From NCBI GenBank assembly GCA_027475525.1, contig JAMWFC010000122.1, positions 682,001 to 746,000 on the forward strand: a stretch of 64,000 nucleotides of DNA, given 5' to 3'. Below are positions 1 to 11,442 of this stretch, piece by piece. Under the pieces are notes generated by a model. That model was not told where the DNA came from. It was given only the letters and a program-made list of their open reading frames with translations, and did no database searches. Both the position numbers and the translations under genes were made by a program. The stretch is from Macrolepiota albuminosa. Taxonomy: Eukaryota; Basidiomycota; Agaricomycetes; Agaricales; Agaricaceae. Positions within the stretch are counted from its first letter, which is position 1. Every line of letters begins with the position of its first letter.

Positions 1-23
1 ACGAGATAAAGCATTCTGGCGCA

Positions 24-272
24 GTGTTTACATTGATTGAGAATGGCAGAGAAGATCTGGCATTTGAAGAGAATGAGAATGAGGACTCTGATGATGAGAA
101 TGAGGACATGCAGGATCTTGAAACTTACATTGCCTACAGTGTAGTGGGTGTCACTGTGCGTTACAATGCTGTATTGACCTGCATAGGAATCACGTGTCAT
201 TGCTTAGTTAATATACCAAATGGAGTCATATCAAGGGCCATCAGCTTATATAATGATGGCACAGGGTCCTAA
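24..272 (+). CDS. Acidic hypothetical ORF at window edge
   Basis: I do not recognise this 82-residue frame. Residues 13-33 are very rich in Glu, Asp and Asn, and the rest has no motif I can name. The frame stays open upstream of the first ATG to the window edge, so it may be the tail or last exon of a gene starting outside. A GT-rich stretch after residue 38 could hide an intron. It may equally be chance. It ends just before the degraded 3' side of the copia element, so it may be part of what the copia element inserted into. Confidence 0.25.
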   Translation: MFTLIENGREDLAFEENENEDSDDENEDMQDLETYIAYSVVGVTVRYNAVLTCIGITCHCLVNIPNGVISRAISLYNDGTGS

Positions 273-326
273 ATCCAGTTTTCGAGTGAAAAAAAAAATT
301 CAAACTTAAAATTTGTAGTCCCAGAT

Positions 327-525
327 CTGTAAGATACGAACAAAAAGGAAAAGCCTCAGTGTTGTGTCATTAATGATGAAGACAACTGAGTTCTCATTGT
401 ACCTGTAAGATACGAACAAAAAGGAAACTACATGACAGTGTAATAATCAGTATATGCTTTTGTCAACGATTGAGTGTGAAACTTACAGCCTCAGTGTTGT
501 GTTGTTAATGATGAAGACAACTGAG
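327..525. repeat. Duplicated segment with hairpin-forming units
   Basis: Two related units lie at 327-390 and 403-525. Each starts with a 25-base identical stretch and ends with an imperfect palindrome in which CCTCAGTGTTGT pairs with ACAACTGAGG across a short AT-rich loop. The second unit carries about 60 extra bases between these parts. The segment lies past the 3' end of the copia RNase H frame, so it may be a rearranged piece of the copia 3' LTR, but I could not find a matching copy at the 5' side near 16990-17098. Confidence 0.55.
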
Positions 526-670
526 GCTATAAGGAAACCAAACAATGAAAGAGGTGGCAAACAGGCATGTGACTGGTCAGATGCGGTGACCAATAGGAAG
601 TAGTCCAACACAACCCCATCGCCACAGGAGAAAAGCGACGTAAAAAGTAAAGAAGTGTGGAAAGTAAGAA

Positions 671-1498
671 TCAATGGCAAACCAAGCCAAGGCCAAGCAC
701 AAAGCAATCATGTAGTACACACGGCAAAGCTTTTGTGAGAATATCTGCGACCATATCAGAGGTTGAGACCCAGGTAGGCTCAAAGGAACCAGATTGAAAG
801 TGTTCGAGAATAAAATGATAGCGGATGTTGATGTGTTTGGATCGGGAAGTAGTGGAGTCGGATTTTGCGATGTCAATGGCACTTTTGTTATTATAAACGA
901 GGGGAAAAGGTATAGGAGCAGGTAGTGAGAGCGATGTAAGAAGTGAGCGAATCCAGATAGCTTCATGCATGGCATGCGCCATAGACATATACTCCGCCTC
1001 AGTCAAAGAGAGAGCCACTGTACGTTGCCGAACAGAAGACCAAGATATTAAAGAAGAATAGAGGAAAAAGGCATAACCAGAAATGCTGTGGCGAGTCAAC
1101 AAATCAGATGCCCAATCAGCATCTACAAAGCCACAACCTTGGGAAAGTAAAAGATATATAGGTGGATGATTCTTGGGTTCTGTAAAGTTGTAAAGTAGGG
1201 CAAAATCGATTGTGCCAGACAAATAACAGAGAACTCCCTTAGCAGCGAGAAGATGAGAACGCGTAGGACAGGAGTTATACTGGCCTAAGCTCATGGCTGT
1301 AAAAGCCAGATCAGGCCATGTGCAGAGGCTAAGATAAAGGATGGAGCCAACTAAACGTTGATAGTGTAACTTCAGATTCTCGTCTGAAATGTCAGGAAGA
1401 GAGTTGGGTGGTGGGTCCGGAAGGGAATGAAGTGAGTGGTATAACGGAACTGCGGTGGACTTGGCCTCAAGAAGATTATAAGTCGAGAGTAAGTCCAT
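671..1498 (-). pseudogene. Copia RNase H and end of RT
   Basis: This open frame of 275 residues is the best preserved part of the copia element. It contains the copia RT connection (LVGSILYL and TRPD-like WPDLAF), then the RNase H motifs DADWASD, the SWSSVRQRTVALSLTEAEY-type block with its catalytic Glu, the RSKHINIRYHF block and the terminal DILTKALP motif. The frame ends about 15 residues after DILTKALP, where copia polyproteins normally end. Upstream, the reading frame is lost at about 1500. It would degrade the RNA strand of the RNA-DNA hybrid in an active element. Confidence 0.8.
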
Positions 1499-1552
1499 TA
1501 TGAAACCCCTCTGGGAGAGCCAAAGTTTGCATTGAGAGTGATCCCTATCAAT

Positions 1553-2519
1553 TCAAATTTCCAAGTACAGTGTTGTCGGACCTGAATCAATAACTTCAAA
1601 TCGTTCATTTAAATGCCTAATGAGCCAAAGGTATAGTGGAACAGAGTTCATGGCATTCAGGCCATCATTAACATGGACGCAGATGATGATGAAAAGTTTC
1701 GAGCCATCAAGAGGCATCAGAACCATAGGATCAGGTGATTCGTCAAAATGACCAAGAAATACAGCATGATCCACCTCACAGTGGGTAAGGCCCAGATCTT
1801 CAAGAGCTTGGCAAAGAATAGTGTATCATTCATGAGAGGATTGCTTGAGACCGTATAAAGCTTGAAGTAGGCAGTAGCAGGAAGATTGATCAGGTTCAGG
1901 AAAACCTGGAACTTGCTTATAGTATACCTCATGGAAAAGGGAAGTGTTTAAAAAGGCTGTCTTAACGTCGAATGTGAAAAGATGAAAGTCATATTTTGCA
2001 GCATAGGCAAGGTGTGATCCTGATGCTTGTTAACTTTGCAACAGGAGCATAAGTAGAGCTGTAATCCTCTGGGCATTGGCTGAATCCCTAGGCAACTAGT
2101 TGAGCCTTTTCCTTGCCACGAATAACAGCTCCATTGGCATCCAGCTTGTAAGCAAATACCCATCGGACACCAATGGGTTTACGACCTTGTGGCAAAGATG
2201 CAATCTGAAAGACTCCCTGAGTTCATAAACTATCCATCTCCTGTTGCATAGCTGCATGCCAGACCTCAGCATCAGGGTGGCGAATTGCCTCATTAAGATA
2301 TTCCGGAGGTTTGGAAATGTCAAAAGCATGCAAGGTCTTAAAAGGAATGGGATCAGGTCCATAAGTCGTCAAGGCTTTGTATTCCAAAATCACAGCAATT
2401 TTGAAAGCATAACTCTCAGCAGAGTGATCCGAGAAAGACGAGGCCGCAATTAATCCTGTATGGCCAAGAAAGCTTGATCTGGTAATAAGGTCCACACAGT
2501 ATGATTGGCTCGAAGACAT
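1553..2519 (-). pseudogene. Copia reverse transcriptase, fragmented
   Basis: The RT (RVT_2 type) is spread over at least four frames: about 2519-2223, 2163-1948, 1932-1717 and 1774-1553. The first piece ends in EAIRHPDAEVWHAAMQQEMDSL-like sequence, the usual start of copia RT. Later pieces keep fragments such as a WKVNKHQDHT-like remnant, and the catalytic box reads VHVND where an active copia RT has YVDD. Stops and frameshifts between the pieces show that it is non-functional. Confidence 0.75.
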
Positions 2520-2737
2520 ATAAGTTGTTCATTATGTGCAGCCATATCTTCACTATATGCATGACCTTTAGCCGTCGGGATAACAGTCCGATGAGTATGA
2601 TGGGGTACCAGATCTGGTGGAAGTGTCGAGGGGGACATGGATGTAGGTGGAGGTGCATCAGAAAAAGAAGGCAAGGGTGAGACAGAAGCAGAGGATGAAT
2701 CAGGTGGTGCAGAATTTGAACGAGGAGATTGATCAGG

Positions 2738-3652
2738 TCATGGAGATGTGGATTCATGAACAGGTGATGGCTGAGGCTGGGGAGTCGAGATACGTCGAAT
2801 TTGATGAGGGCGTAAATGTCCAGGAACCGATTCGTCAAAAATAACGTCCCTCAAAAAGAAGTACTTTCCATTTAAATCACGCACTCTCCAACCCAAGCGA
2901 TCTTCGTCATATCCAACAAAAATTGCCTCAAATCGCTGACCTGAACCTTTGGGACGAATTTCAGCTGGAAACAGGACAAAGCACCAGCAACCCCAGACTC
3001 GAAGATGTGAAAAATCTGGCTTTTTACCCTCCATGACCTCATATGGCGTTGTGAGTGATGGCAGCGTGGCAGTAGGTAGTCGGTTTCGAAGGTATTGAGC
3101 TGTGAGGATTGTGTCCCCAAGAAAAGACATCAGAAGACCAGACCATGCCATCATTGCTTGGGCAGAGTCCTCAATTGTCCGAATGTATCGCTCAGCCTTA
3201 CCGTTTTGCTGATGTGCATATGGTGCGGTTGTTTGATGGACAATTCCCTGAGAGGTTAAATAATCGTGTAAATCTCCTGAAACAAATTCCTTCACATTGT
3301 CCAAATGTACCGCACGGACACAATTTCCAGACTTTAGTTCCCAGGAGGCCTCAACGCGTTTGAAATGTGAGACAGCTTGATTGCAAGATGATAGCAAAAC
3401 TGTGCTACCAAAATTTGAGCAGTCATCAAGTATGGAATGGAAGTGATTAGCATGGCCATTAGAGAATGATATTGGAAAAGGACCACACAAATCCATATGT
3501 AACAGCTCACAAACTGCGGAAGCACAATGGTTGTGATGATCAAAAGGCCTAGCGGGACGCTTGCCAAGGATGCAAGGTATGCATATGTCATTGTTGAAAG
3601 CACCGCCATATTCAACCCCAGATGCATAGTTCTTTGTTAGAATCGCCTTCGT
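2738..3652 (-). pseudogene. Copia integrase with second half of pre-integrase zinc domain
   Basis: On the minus strand the frame is open from the Gypsy-A insertion point. It starts with the second half of the gag-pre-integrase domain (CIPCILGKRPARPF, supplying the CxxC of the HHCC zinc site), followed by the integrase core with MDLCGPF (first catalytic Asp), the LDNVKEF region where the second Asp is expected, and HQQNGKAERYIRTI with the catalytic Glu. The C-terminal part runs into RVWGC and a KGYR-like block. The first half of the zinc domain lies at 15302 on the other side of the insertion. Past 2738 the frame breaks up into the linker to RT. Confidence 0.8.
3648..3652. repeat. Target site duplication, Gypsy-A copy 1, left
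   Basis: TTCGT directly precedes the terminal TG of the LTR at 3653. The same five bases directly follow the other LTR at 15302-15306. Five bases is the usual staggered cut for Ty3/gypsy integrase, so both ends of the element are fixed exactly. Confidence 0.93.
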
Positions 3653-3828
3653 TGTAACCGGAGTTACGAGTTAGAACTATCTTGTGTGTATCACACAAGT
3701 GCTAAATCAGACCGCAGTATCAGATTGACTAGTACTTAGAGTGAAAACAAGATGTTATCTTATGTAATACTCTACTAATTGATTATAGCGTCGTTGACGC
3801 TGATGATAATACGGACGACTCCGTTATA
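3653..3828 (-). repeat. Gypsy-A copy 1, 3' LTR
   Basis: 176 bp, matching the LTR at 15126-15301 with two differences that I can see. One is a CpG-to-CpA change. The other turns the terminal TG (minus strand) into TA, so the outer inverted TG...CA is broken at the inner edge. The minus-strand bases just before it (ATTGGGGGATA) are the likely polypurine tract for plus-strand priming. Confidence 0.92.
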
Positions 3829-4218
3829 TATCCCCCAATGAGACCGAATACTCGGTCTTGAGAAAGGGAGGTAGAGCGAGATGAAAGATGCACGGTAGTG
3901 CAGCAGAGATGACAGATGCACGGGAGTGCAACAACGGATGAATGCATGCGTATGGCATGGCTGCAAGGCATTAGCACTCATGCGCCATGGAGATGTGTTG
4001 GCCAGACACAATTGAAAGCAGTCCTTATCAGACAAGGGCGCAGGGGGCGCCAGCAGTAGACAGAAAATGGTATATATAAACAAAATATATAAGAAAAACA
4101 AAAAGATGACCCTTCCTCTGGGTCCGCTGTATCTACACGCAACTCTAGAGTGCGTATCAGCTGAAATGGTTCGAGTGAGATACTCGGAATGGACGTACAC
4201 AATAATGCATACAAGGGT
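3829..4218 (-). other. Gypsy-A 3' untranslated region with a 28 bp tandem pair
   Basis: This is the 390-base stretch between the end of ORF3 and the 3' LTR. It holds two adjacent 28 bp units (3880-3907 and 3908-3935) that differ at only a few bases, and an AT-rich tract near 4070-4105. No supported coding frame is seen. Confidence 0.6.
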
Positions 4219-7200
4219 CTAGGACCCGGATGATGATGCTCCCGCGACAGCGCCCGTCTCAGTCACCATTGCCTCCTCCTCCAGTGCGACGTTAATCGCG
4301 GGAGGGGGAGGCGCCGATTCCGTCCTCGGTGGGGTTATAGGCCCCTCGGCTGCAGGCGTGTCTACCACCATAGGCTCTGTTAGTGCGACGTTAATCGCTG
4401 AAGCGGTGGTGGTAAGCGTACCCTGCTCTGCCGTGCGTGACAGGAGATTGACCCGGCCTGGGTCCATGTCTGCTGCTGGCAGGTCATGCGCTGCTGAGCG
4501 TTTTAGGAGGTTGACCCGATTCGGGTCCATGCCAATCAAGTAATAGAGGCCGTTGGCCTCAGGGTTTTCCAGGAGCTTGCTAGGAGGTTGACCCGATTCG
4601 GGTCCATGCCAATCAAGTAATAGAGGCCGTTGGCCTCAGGGTTTTCCAGGAGCTTGCTCTCCTCATGGTGCTTGAACATCAGACAATAGTGATTGTCTTC
4701 AGTCATCTCCCGCCATCCATCCCATTGCGGGATTGCGGCGGGGGTGCCATACGTGGAGAGGCGCTCCATGCGCTCGTCATCAACCTGCTTAAAGATGTCC
4801 ATAGACATTGTGGGGGAATGGAACTGCTGTTCCAGGAAGACCACGCTGTACGTGTATGCGTGGTCCACCCATTCCAGCGGAATCCGGTTGTGTAAAAGGA
4901 CGCGTAACGCGTCGTCGTCGGAGAAGTTCCGTGCATGGTCGTCGGGCACGTGAACTTGGTGAATTTTGAGCTGCGGCCCACGTTGGGGCTCAAATGGCTG
5001 CTCGGGGAACATGGCGTCATACGAGGCAATTGCCTCTCGATAAAGCCCTGGCCGGGCCACGATGAAGGTCATGCGCCATACGATCACCGGCTTGGCTGCG
5101 CTGTTAGCGCACAATGCTCGACATAGGGCGAACCCAAAGAGGGTCCGCCAGTGCATGCGATAGGCATGATCCACGGCGATACCTTGATAGGTATTTTCCA
5201 ACCCCGGTCGGCCAAAGACCAGCATGTACTGCGCCAGTTGGTCAAGGTCGAAGGGGGTGGCTGGATCCTGAGCACGCATTACGCGCAATGCCGTGGTGCC
5301 ATCGTCTTTCGTGCGCAAAAAGCGCCCCGGAATGTGTCGTCGCTCGACAAGAGCGAGGTCGTCAGGGCCCTGCATCGGGTTGACGAGGTCTTGATACCTA
5401 GGCTCCTTCATCAGGAGCTGCATGGTTCGATCATGCAGAGCCTCCACTGTTCGCTGCGCGAACATCTGGAGCTCTGTGATCAACATATACGCGACGATTC
5501 TGTCACGACAAGGGACGTGTGCATTGGCATAATACTTATAGAGCCGGTCCAGCTCTAGAGGAGTGCAGGGAAGACTGCGTGGGGCATGCTTATACACAAT
5601 CGTGCCCGGGATGTGGGCAGGATGGCCAGAGGAGTATTCATATGACGCCGCTCTATTGGCGTCAGCTCCCATCAACACCGTATTCGTGGCATACGAATAA
5701 TAGGTGCAATGGCTGAGTGCTCCTCTAAAGCACAAGTTCATTCGCTCGATATCGAGCGGACCCCACACCTTCACCCCCAAGCCATCGGGGATCCTCCCCA
5801 AACATTCATCCTCGGCCCTCGACTTCTGGGCCTTTAGCTCCTTGGCGTGAATCGCCTTCTTCTTCGCAATGCGCTTATTGCACGCTACTCGTTGGAATCG
5901 GTCTGCGGCCGATTCCCCCTCCTCCCCGTCCTCCTCCTGCTCCGAGCTCGACTCTCCATAGTCGCTCTTGTCGGACAAGGATGGTACCGGTTTTTTGCCT
6001 TTATCAGGCCTAGTCTTCCCCCTTGAGGTCACCACCAGACCATCATACTGCTCCAGCGTATGGGGGTCTGGGGTCAAGACGACCACGGGATACTTTGCTG
6101 GTGGGGCCGGTACAAACACCGGCAGCATAAACAACATCTGGACTTCTCCCGCTCATGCGGGAATGCCAGCAGGAAAGAGTATAACCTCCAATTTGGAGGC
6201 ATCAAGAGGCGGCTTGCGGCCGCGGCGTTGACGAGACGGCCCCGACTTGGTCAGGGCGGACGATTCTGGTTGTGGCTGAGCCACCGGAGGGGCAGGCGCA
6301 TTTCGCGCCAGAGTATTCCCTCCAGGCCCAGCGCGAGGAGTAACAATAACGGGCGCTCTTGGCGCCACAGCAACGGGTTTGGACCCCCTAGGTGGGGCCC
6401 GAGATGATGCGGCTTCCCGCTGACCCAAGGACAGGCCTGCCAAGGGTTCACTGACGGCAGCCAGCGACTCTGAAGAGGCCTGCGGGCCCGACTCGGGTAG
6501 CCGCGATGACAAAGCCACGGGCTGAGGAGGCTGCTCATGGCGCGCAAATTGCGCTTCCGACGGCATCCTTGCCTGTTGAGGAGCGACCGGTCGACTGGGC
6601 TGATATCTAGCCCTCTTGACCTCAGCGGTCGATTCCTCACTCGTGGCGATTTTGCGCTTAGAAGCGCGTTCGATCTGCTCCAGCGCTGCGACGCGCTGCC
6701 TCTTCATCAGCTCGATCTGGTCGAGCAGCCCCTCCATTACCATTACGGCCAAACTGTCCTGCAGAAAGGACGCAGTTGCAGGGACTGGCTGTTCCGCTGC
6801 TTCCAGTCTGCCCAACAGCACGTCTGACCCAGCTACACTCTGCGCTTGTGGCGCAGACTCCCCATATGACTCTTCCACGGGCCGGTGCGCCCATGGTACT
6901 GACGGCGGCCCCGTCACCACACCCGCATACGTCGGATACGACGCAGTTGGACGTGACGACGGTTCCTGATAATAGCGCTCACGGCGCGTGCTGTCCTCCA
7001 GGCGCCCATAGCACCCTTCATCATCGACCTCCATCTCTTGCGAGTGGAGGGGCGTCTGATATGGAAGCGGCTCATCACGGCCTGGATAGGCCATCGCTGA
7101 CTGAAACTGGCTTGCCACCGGATATGGCGGCTGCCTCGGAAACTGAGCTGAAACTTGTATATTCGGGGGTCTCCCCCCTCCACTAGAGCCTTGCCAGCTC

Positions 7201-7232
7201 TGATCAGTATTTTGCGGCCCCCAATAGGCCAT
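4219..7232 (-). CDS. Gypsy-A ORF3, accessory protein of unknown function
   Basis: This third frame lies downstream of integrase and is not part of a standard gypsy element. It spans 979 codons if the 77 bp duplication at 4504-4658 is ignored, with one in-frame TGA at 6153-6155 that looks like a CGA-to-TGA change. Residues 1-150 are Pro/Gln/Ser rich. About 155-210 is a likely coiled coil (LLGRLEAAEQ ... ELMKRQRVAALEQIERASKRK region). About 210-350 is Pro/Ala/Arg rich and basic. After a Glu/Asp-rich patch comes a compact, likely folded region of about 400 residues containing CFRGALSHCTYYSY, RDRIVAYMLITELQ and WRTLFGFALCRAL. The tail has two MDPxRVNLL and two AINVAL repeats. I see no signal peptide or membrane segment, so an envelope role is not supported. 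I recognise no family. A nucleic-acid or particle-associated role is only a guess from the basic, coiled-coil layout. Confidence 0.75.
4504..4658. repeat. 77 bp direct duplication 1 (in ORF3)
   Basis: 4504-4581 repeats at 4581-4658 with a period of 77 and no mismatch. It splits ORF3: the frame ending at 4536 repeats its last peptide and then shifts, while the correct continuation is the frame 4219-4539. Removing one unit restores a single frame. Confidence 0.97.
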
Positions 7233-7459
7233 TTTCGCTCAACACATAGACTACGTGTATTGGGACTTGAGAAGAGAGAAAAAAAACAATCTCCCAACTC
7301 CGCTAGTGGTGTAAACAACCACAAATACACACCACCCAGCCTCTCACCGGTGATCATAGTCGCATAAACAGTCACAAACAGTAGCCACAATTAGTAGCCA
7401 CCCGGTTATTCACCGGCCATCAAAGTGGACTTCGTCCACATTCCACCACCCCACGCGCA

Positions 7460-10400
7460 TTATGCGCGTTTTGCTAGCTGTTGAGGGTGTTTCACGCCCT
7501 GCAACTCTAGGTACCTATCCATCGCTGCAAGGTCTTTGCAGTTCACTAGTGGTTCCCAGGTAGTATCACCTAAGCTCCACCTCACCTCGAATTCGAGGTT
7601 TCCTTTTGTCCACCGGTGACCGATGAGGTCATCTACAAACCACTCCTGGTCATTGCCAGTTCCAAAGTCATACGGCTCCGGCGTTGCGCGATTAGGAAAT
7701 AGCGCATCACTACTGGCCATATACGGTCGCAATAGCGACACGTGAAACTTGGGCACTATCCTGCGCGCTTGCAGCGCCTGGGGTAGTTCCAGCACGTAGT
7801 TAGACGTGCTCGGTTCCGCCTCAAGGACCTTATATGGTCCAATCCATTTCGGACACAGCTTGCTCGCCCTGCCTTTCGGCAAGTTCAAGTTCTTCGTCGA
7901 AAGGTACACTAGGCTCCCTTTCTCGATATCCGGCTCATCACGTCTGCAATTATTTGCATGTTTGGTCTGCCATACATGCGATTCTATAATTGCGTCATGG
8001 GCATCTGCCAGATTCCTTAGCGTGTTGCGCACAAACTGCTTTACTCCCATATGAATAACTTCGTCCATACGAAGTTCACGAATCATGGATGGCATGTAGC
8101 CATTGTTGAGTTCAAAGGGTGAGTACCCTGTGGTTTCCGATATACTCGCGTTTATCGCGAATTCCACGAGTGGACATCTATCCACCCAGTCCTTCTGATC
8201 AGGACGTACGAACGCTCGCAAGATTTGCGCGATATTTCTATTCGCACGTTCCGTTTGACCATCCGTTTGCGGATGAAATGATGTCGACATGAGCAACTTT
8301 GCTCCTAGCAGCTTGTGCAACTCCTTCCACCATTTGGAAGTAAACTTAGCATCTCGATCCCTCATGATCAAGCTGGGCAGTCCATGGAGACGTACTATCT
8401 CATTGAGATAGATCCACAACAAGTCTGATGCGGTCATGGTGGTTCTCACCGGAATGAGATGGACCATACTGGTCATTCTGCAGATCACTACCCACAGGTA
8501 GTTAAAGCCTTTCGACTCGGGGAACGGACCTATAAAGTCCATCCCAATCGAATCCCAAGGTTTGACCGGTATGGGTAGCGAATGCAGCTTTCCTGGTGGC
8601 TTCAAAGTCGATACTTTCAACTGTTGACATAGCTCGCATGTCGAGCAGAATTGGCTCGTCTCTTTGGCCATTTGCGGCCACCAGTACCAGCGTCGCACAT
8701 AGTCCAGCGTTTTCTGAGTTCCGAAGTGGCCCACTACTCTATGGGCCTGGTCCAGGATAGTCGTAATCAGCGACCTCTCCTGGGGAATGCAGATGACTTT
8801 GGACCCCGTGGGTCTGGTAAGGTAGACGAGCTGCTGCTCCATCCGGAAGCGCGGATGCGCTTGGATATTGTTCAGAATCTCTATGAAGAGATTATCATCC
8901 TTGTATCCTTGCTGGATACGTGTGCGGAATTGCGCATTGCCTAAGTCGGCCGGTGCAGGCGTATGGTCCTGTGACTCCAGCGCTTGCTGGAGCGTCATAT
9001 CAGTACCTCTCATAGGCACCTCTTGCCTCGTCTCTTCACGTGGCTGAGGGACCTCATGATCCACTAGCACCTGAGCTTCGATATCGCGAGTCTCTCGCTG
9101 TTCCTGCAGTCGCTTACTGCGTGAGGGACCTCATGATCCACTAGCACCTGAGCTTCGATATCGCGAGTCTCTCGCTGTTCCTGCAGTCGCTTACTGCAAC
9201 GTGTTTCCTGCGCTCGCATGGCGTGTAACTCGACCCTATGTTCCCTGATTTCATGGAATCGATGCAGAGGCAAATCCTCGCCCTCTGGGTCAATACGTTT
9301 GTCTGCCTGGACATAGTCATGCACGTCATGGACGTCATCTCGAGTATCACTCTCGAAATATCGAGATAGACAATCCGCCACTTTGTTCAATTCACCTTTT
9401 ACATAGGTGATGTCGAACTGGTACCGCAACATGTAGTCGATCCAGCGACATTGTCGCGGAGACAGGTGCACCTGAGTCTTGAAGAACTCTAGTGCTTTGT
9501 GATCCATGATAATATGGATCTTATATCCCATCAGTTTATCCTCCCACTTTAGGAGGGCTTCCAGTATTGCGAGTGTTTCTAACTCGTGCACAGCATAATT
9601 CTGCTGAGCAGCAGTGAATTTACGGGACATAAATCCCGCTGGTTGGCAGGTCTGCCATGTTTTACCCTGGCCAAACATGGCCCCAACCCCAGTCTTCGAC
9701 GCATCGCAGATGAGCCAGATGGGCTCGTCGATGCGTGGGTCAATTGGCCGGATGACCAGCGTTTTCGCGCATATGCGCTTAATCATCTCAAAACACCGCT
9801 GATGCAGCGGTCTCCAATGAAACGGTGACCCATTCTGGGTCATGGCCATAAGTGGCCCAGTGTATGCAGTGATGTCTGGCAAGAAATTGCCAATATAGTT
9901 CACCAGTCCGACAAATCGTTGGATATCATTATATGTGCGTGGAGTACGCCACTCTCGGATTCGGTCGAGCTTATCCGTATCAGGATGAATGCCCTTCTTG
10001 TCAATGACGTGACCGAGACAATCTATACTCGTTGCGTACAACTCGCACTTCTTCCATTTGAGATAGAGGCTGGCCTTCCGTAGTCGTTCAAATACGACTC
10101 GTAGGTGCTGCTCATGCTCCTCAATAGAGTCAGAAAATATGAATATATCGTCTAAATAGACGTGCATAAACTTCCCGATTACATCTCGGAAGATTGAGGT
10201 CATTAACCTCTGAAATGTCGCCGGTGCATTACAATCACCAATCTGCATGATGTTACTCACAAACGTCCCCATCAGGGACAAGAACAGTGTCTTCGGTATA
10301 TCCTCTTCGTGGATGCGAACCTGTTCGTACGCGTCTGTGAGGTCGATTTTCGACCGATACTTCGCTGTCGCAACATCTTCTCGTATCACTTCCTGATCTG

Positions 10401-11439
10401 GAAGAGGTGTTACATCCTTGACGGTATTATCATTGCGCTGTCGCGCATCCAATGCCGTCCGTAACGTTCCATCCTTCTTGGGGATACAAAGCAATGGTGC
10501 AGCTTGCACCGCTGGTCGTGGTTCCCACCACTTCGCGTTTATGTATCTATTCGTCTTTTCACGAAGTTGATCCTGAAGTGCTCGCGGGCAGCGAGGCAAA
10601 TGATACTTGTACTGCTTGTTATCGTCAATGAGGTTGATCTCATGATTAACCTCCCGCCACGGAGGAAGCTCCTCCTTCGTTCCATTGACAATATCAGCGA
10701 ACTCCCGTTGCCATTGCTGGCGCAGTCGAGGAATATCCTCCTCTGTAAGGCTCAAAGCCTTGCCTTTTCCTTTGGCTACGCATGCTATACGCGGTTGAAC
10801 CTTTGGTTCAAATCGCTCCCGTAAGGCATGTATGTGCTCCTCTGTGAGGTCTCCCGGATTCAACCTTACAACCGGTTGTTTCCTCGTCGTACTCGCCGAC
10901 GACTGCACACTTCTTGCCTTCAGCGAGAATCCGTCAAATACGATATCCGATGTTTCGGAGATCTCGTCCTCTCATGCGTGACGGTACACTTCTCCCGTCT
11001 GGGTCGCGTGCCCACTTCCCATAGCCTGCGTCACCATTGACGCTACCAACTCATTCCACTCCCGTGGCATTCGTGGGTCATACGCCCATTGCACTCCTGG
11101 CCAAGGCACTGGTCGATCTATTAGCGACCTAGTGCTACCCACAGTTCCCATCATACTGTATACCTTGTCCTTGACGAGATCCTCAACCTTCACTCGAGAG
11201 CTAGTCGGCTGGCATTCCAGCGACTCCACCACGTGTTTACTACGCTCATTCTTGCACTGCACAGCCTGTTTAGGCTTTCCATTGGTACACCCAGTCACAT
11301 CCGGGTGCTTCCCCTTCTTCAGAGTTCCTTGAAACTCTTCCTCAGTCATCAGTATAGCCAGCGAATCAGCCGGCAGGCTTTTTGGTGGGGCCTGTTTGTC
11401 CTCCACCTCCTGTACAGTTGCTCTCCTGCGACCATCTAG
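7460..11439 (-). CDS. Gypsy-A copy 1 RT-RNase H-integrase
   Basis: The frame begins right after the shared UGA at 11440-11442 and runs for about 1,301 codons once the 77 bp duplication at 9045-9197 is discounted. In order: a linker of about 250 residues, RT with KIDLTDAYEQVRI and the catalytic YLDD (about 10141-10164), RNase H with LICDASKTG and the HELETLAILEAL block, integrase with an H-x-H/C-x2-C zinc site (VVGHFGTQKT, CSTCELC), MDFIGPF, RDRDAKF and GQTERANRNI as the D-D-E triad, and a chromodomain-like end (FEVRWSLGDTTWEP). A CGA-to-TGA stop lies at 10972-10974; the sister copy has CGA there. These enzymes copy and integrate the element. This copy is dead unless the breaks are errors. Confidence 0.93.
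9045..9197. repeat. 77 bp-period duplication 2 (RNase H-integrase linker)
   Basis: 76 identical bases at 9045-9120 and 9122-9197, offset 77. The duplication ends the RT-RNase H frame early and starts the integrase frame in another phase. The sister copy at about 62,700 has only one unit and a continuous frame, so the extra unit is private to this copy. Confidence 0.97.
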
Positions 11440-11442
11440 TCA
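11440..11442 (-). promoter_or_regulatory. Candidate leaky stop UGA-CUA-G between protease and RT
   Basis: On the minus strand the protease frame ends in TGA followed by CTAG, and the frame on both sides is the same phase. The sister copy has the same stop and the same following bases at 60366-60372. UGA followed by CUA is an established readthrough context, used in Ustilago and in alphaviruses. Here it would set the ratio of Gag-protease to Gag-Pol. The alternative is a stop already fixed in the parent of both copies. Confidence 0.55.

Noticed and set aside
4219..7232. ORF3 as a retroviral-type envelope gene
   Set aside because: Its position after integrase suggests it, but there is no signal peptide, membrane segment, Cys-rich ectodomain or cleavage site visible.
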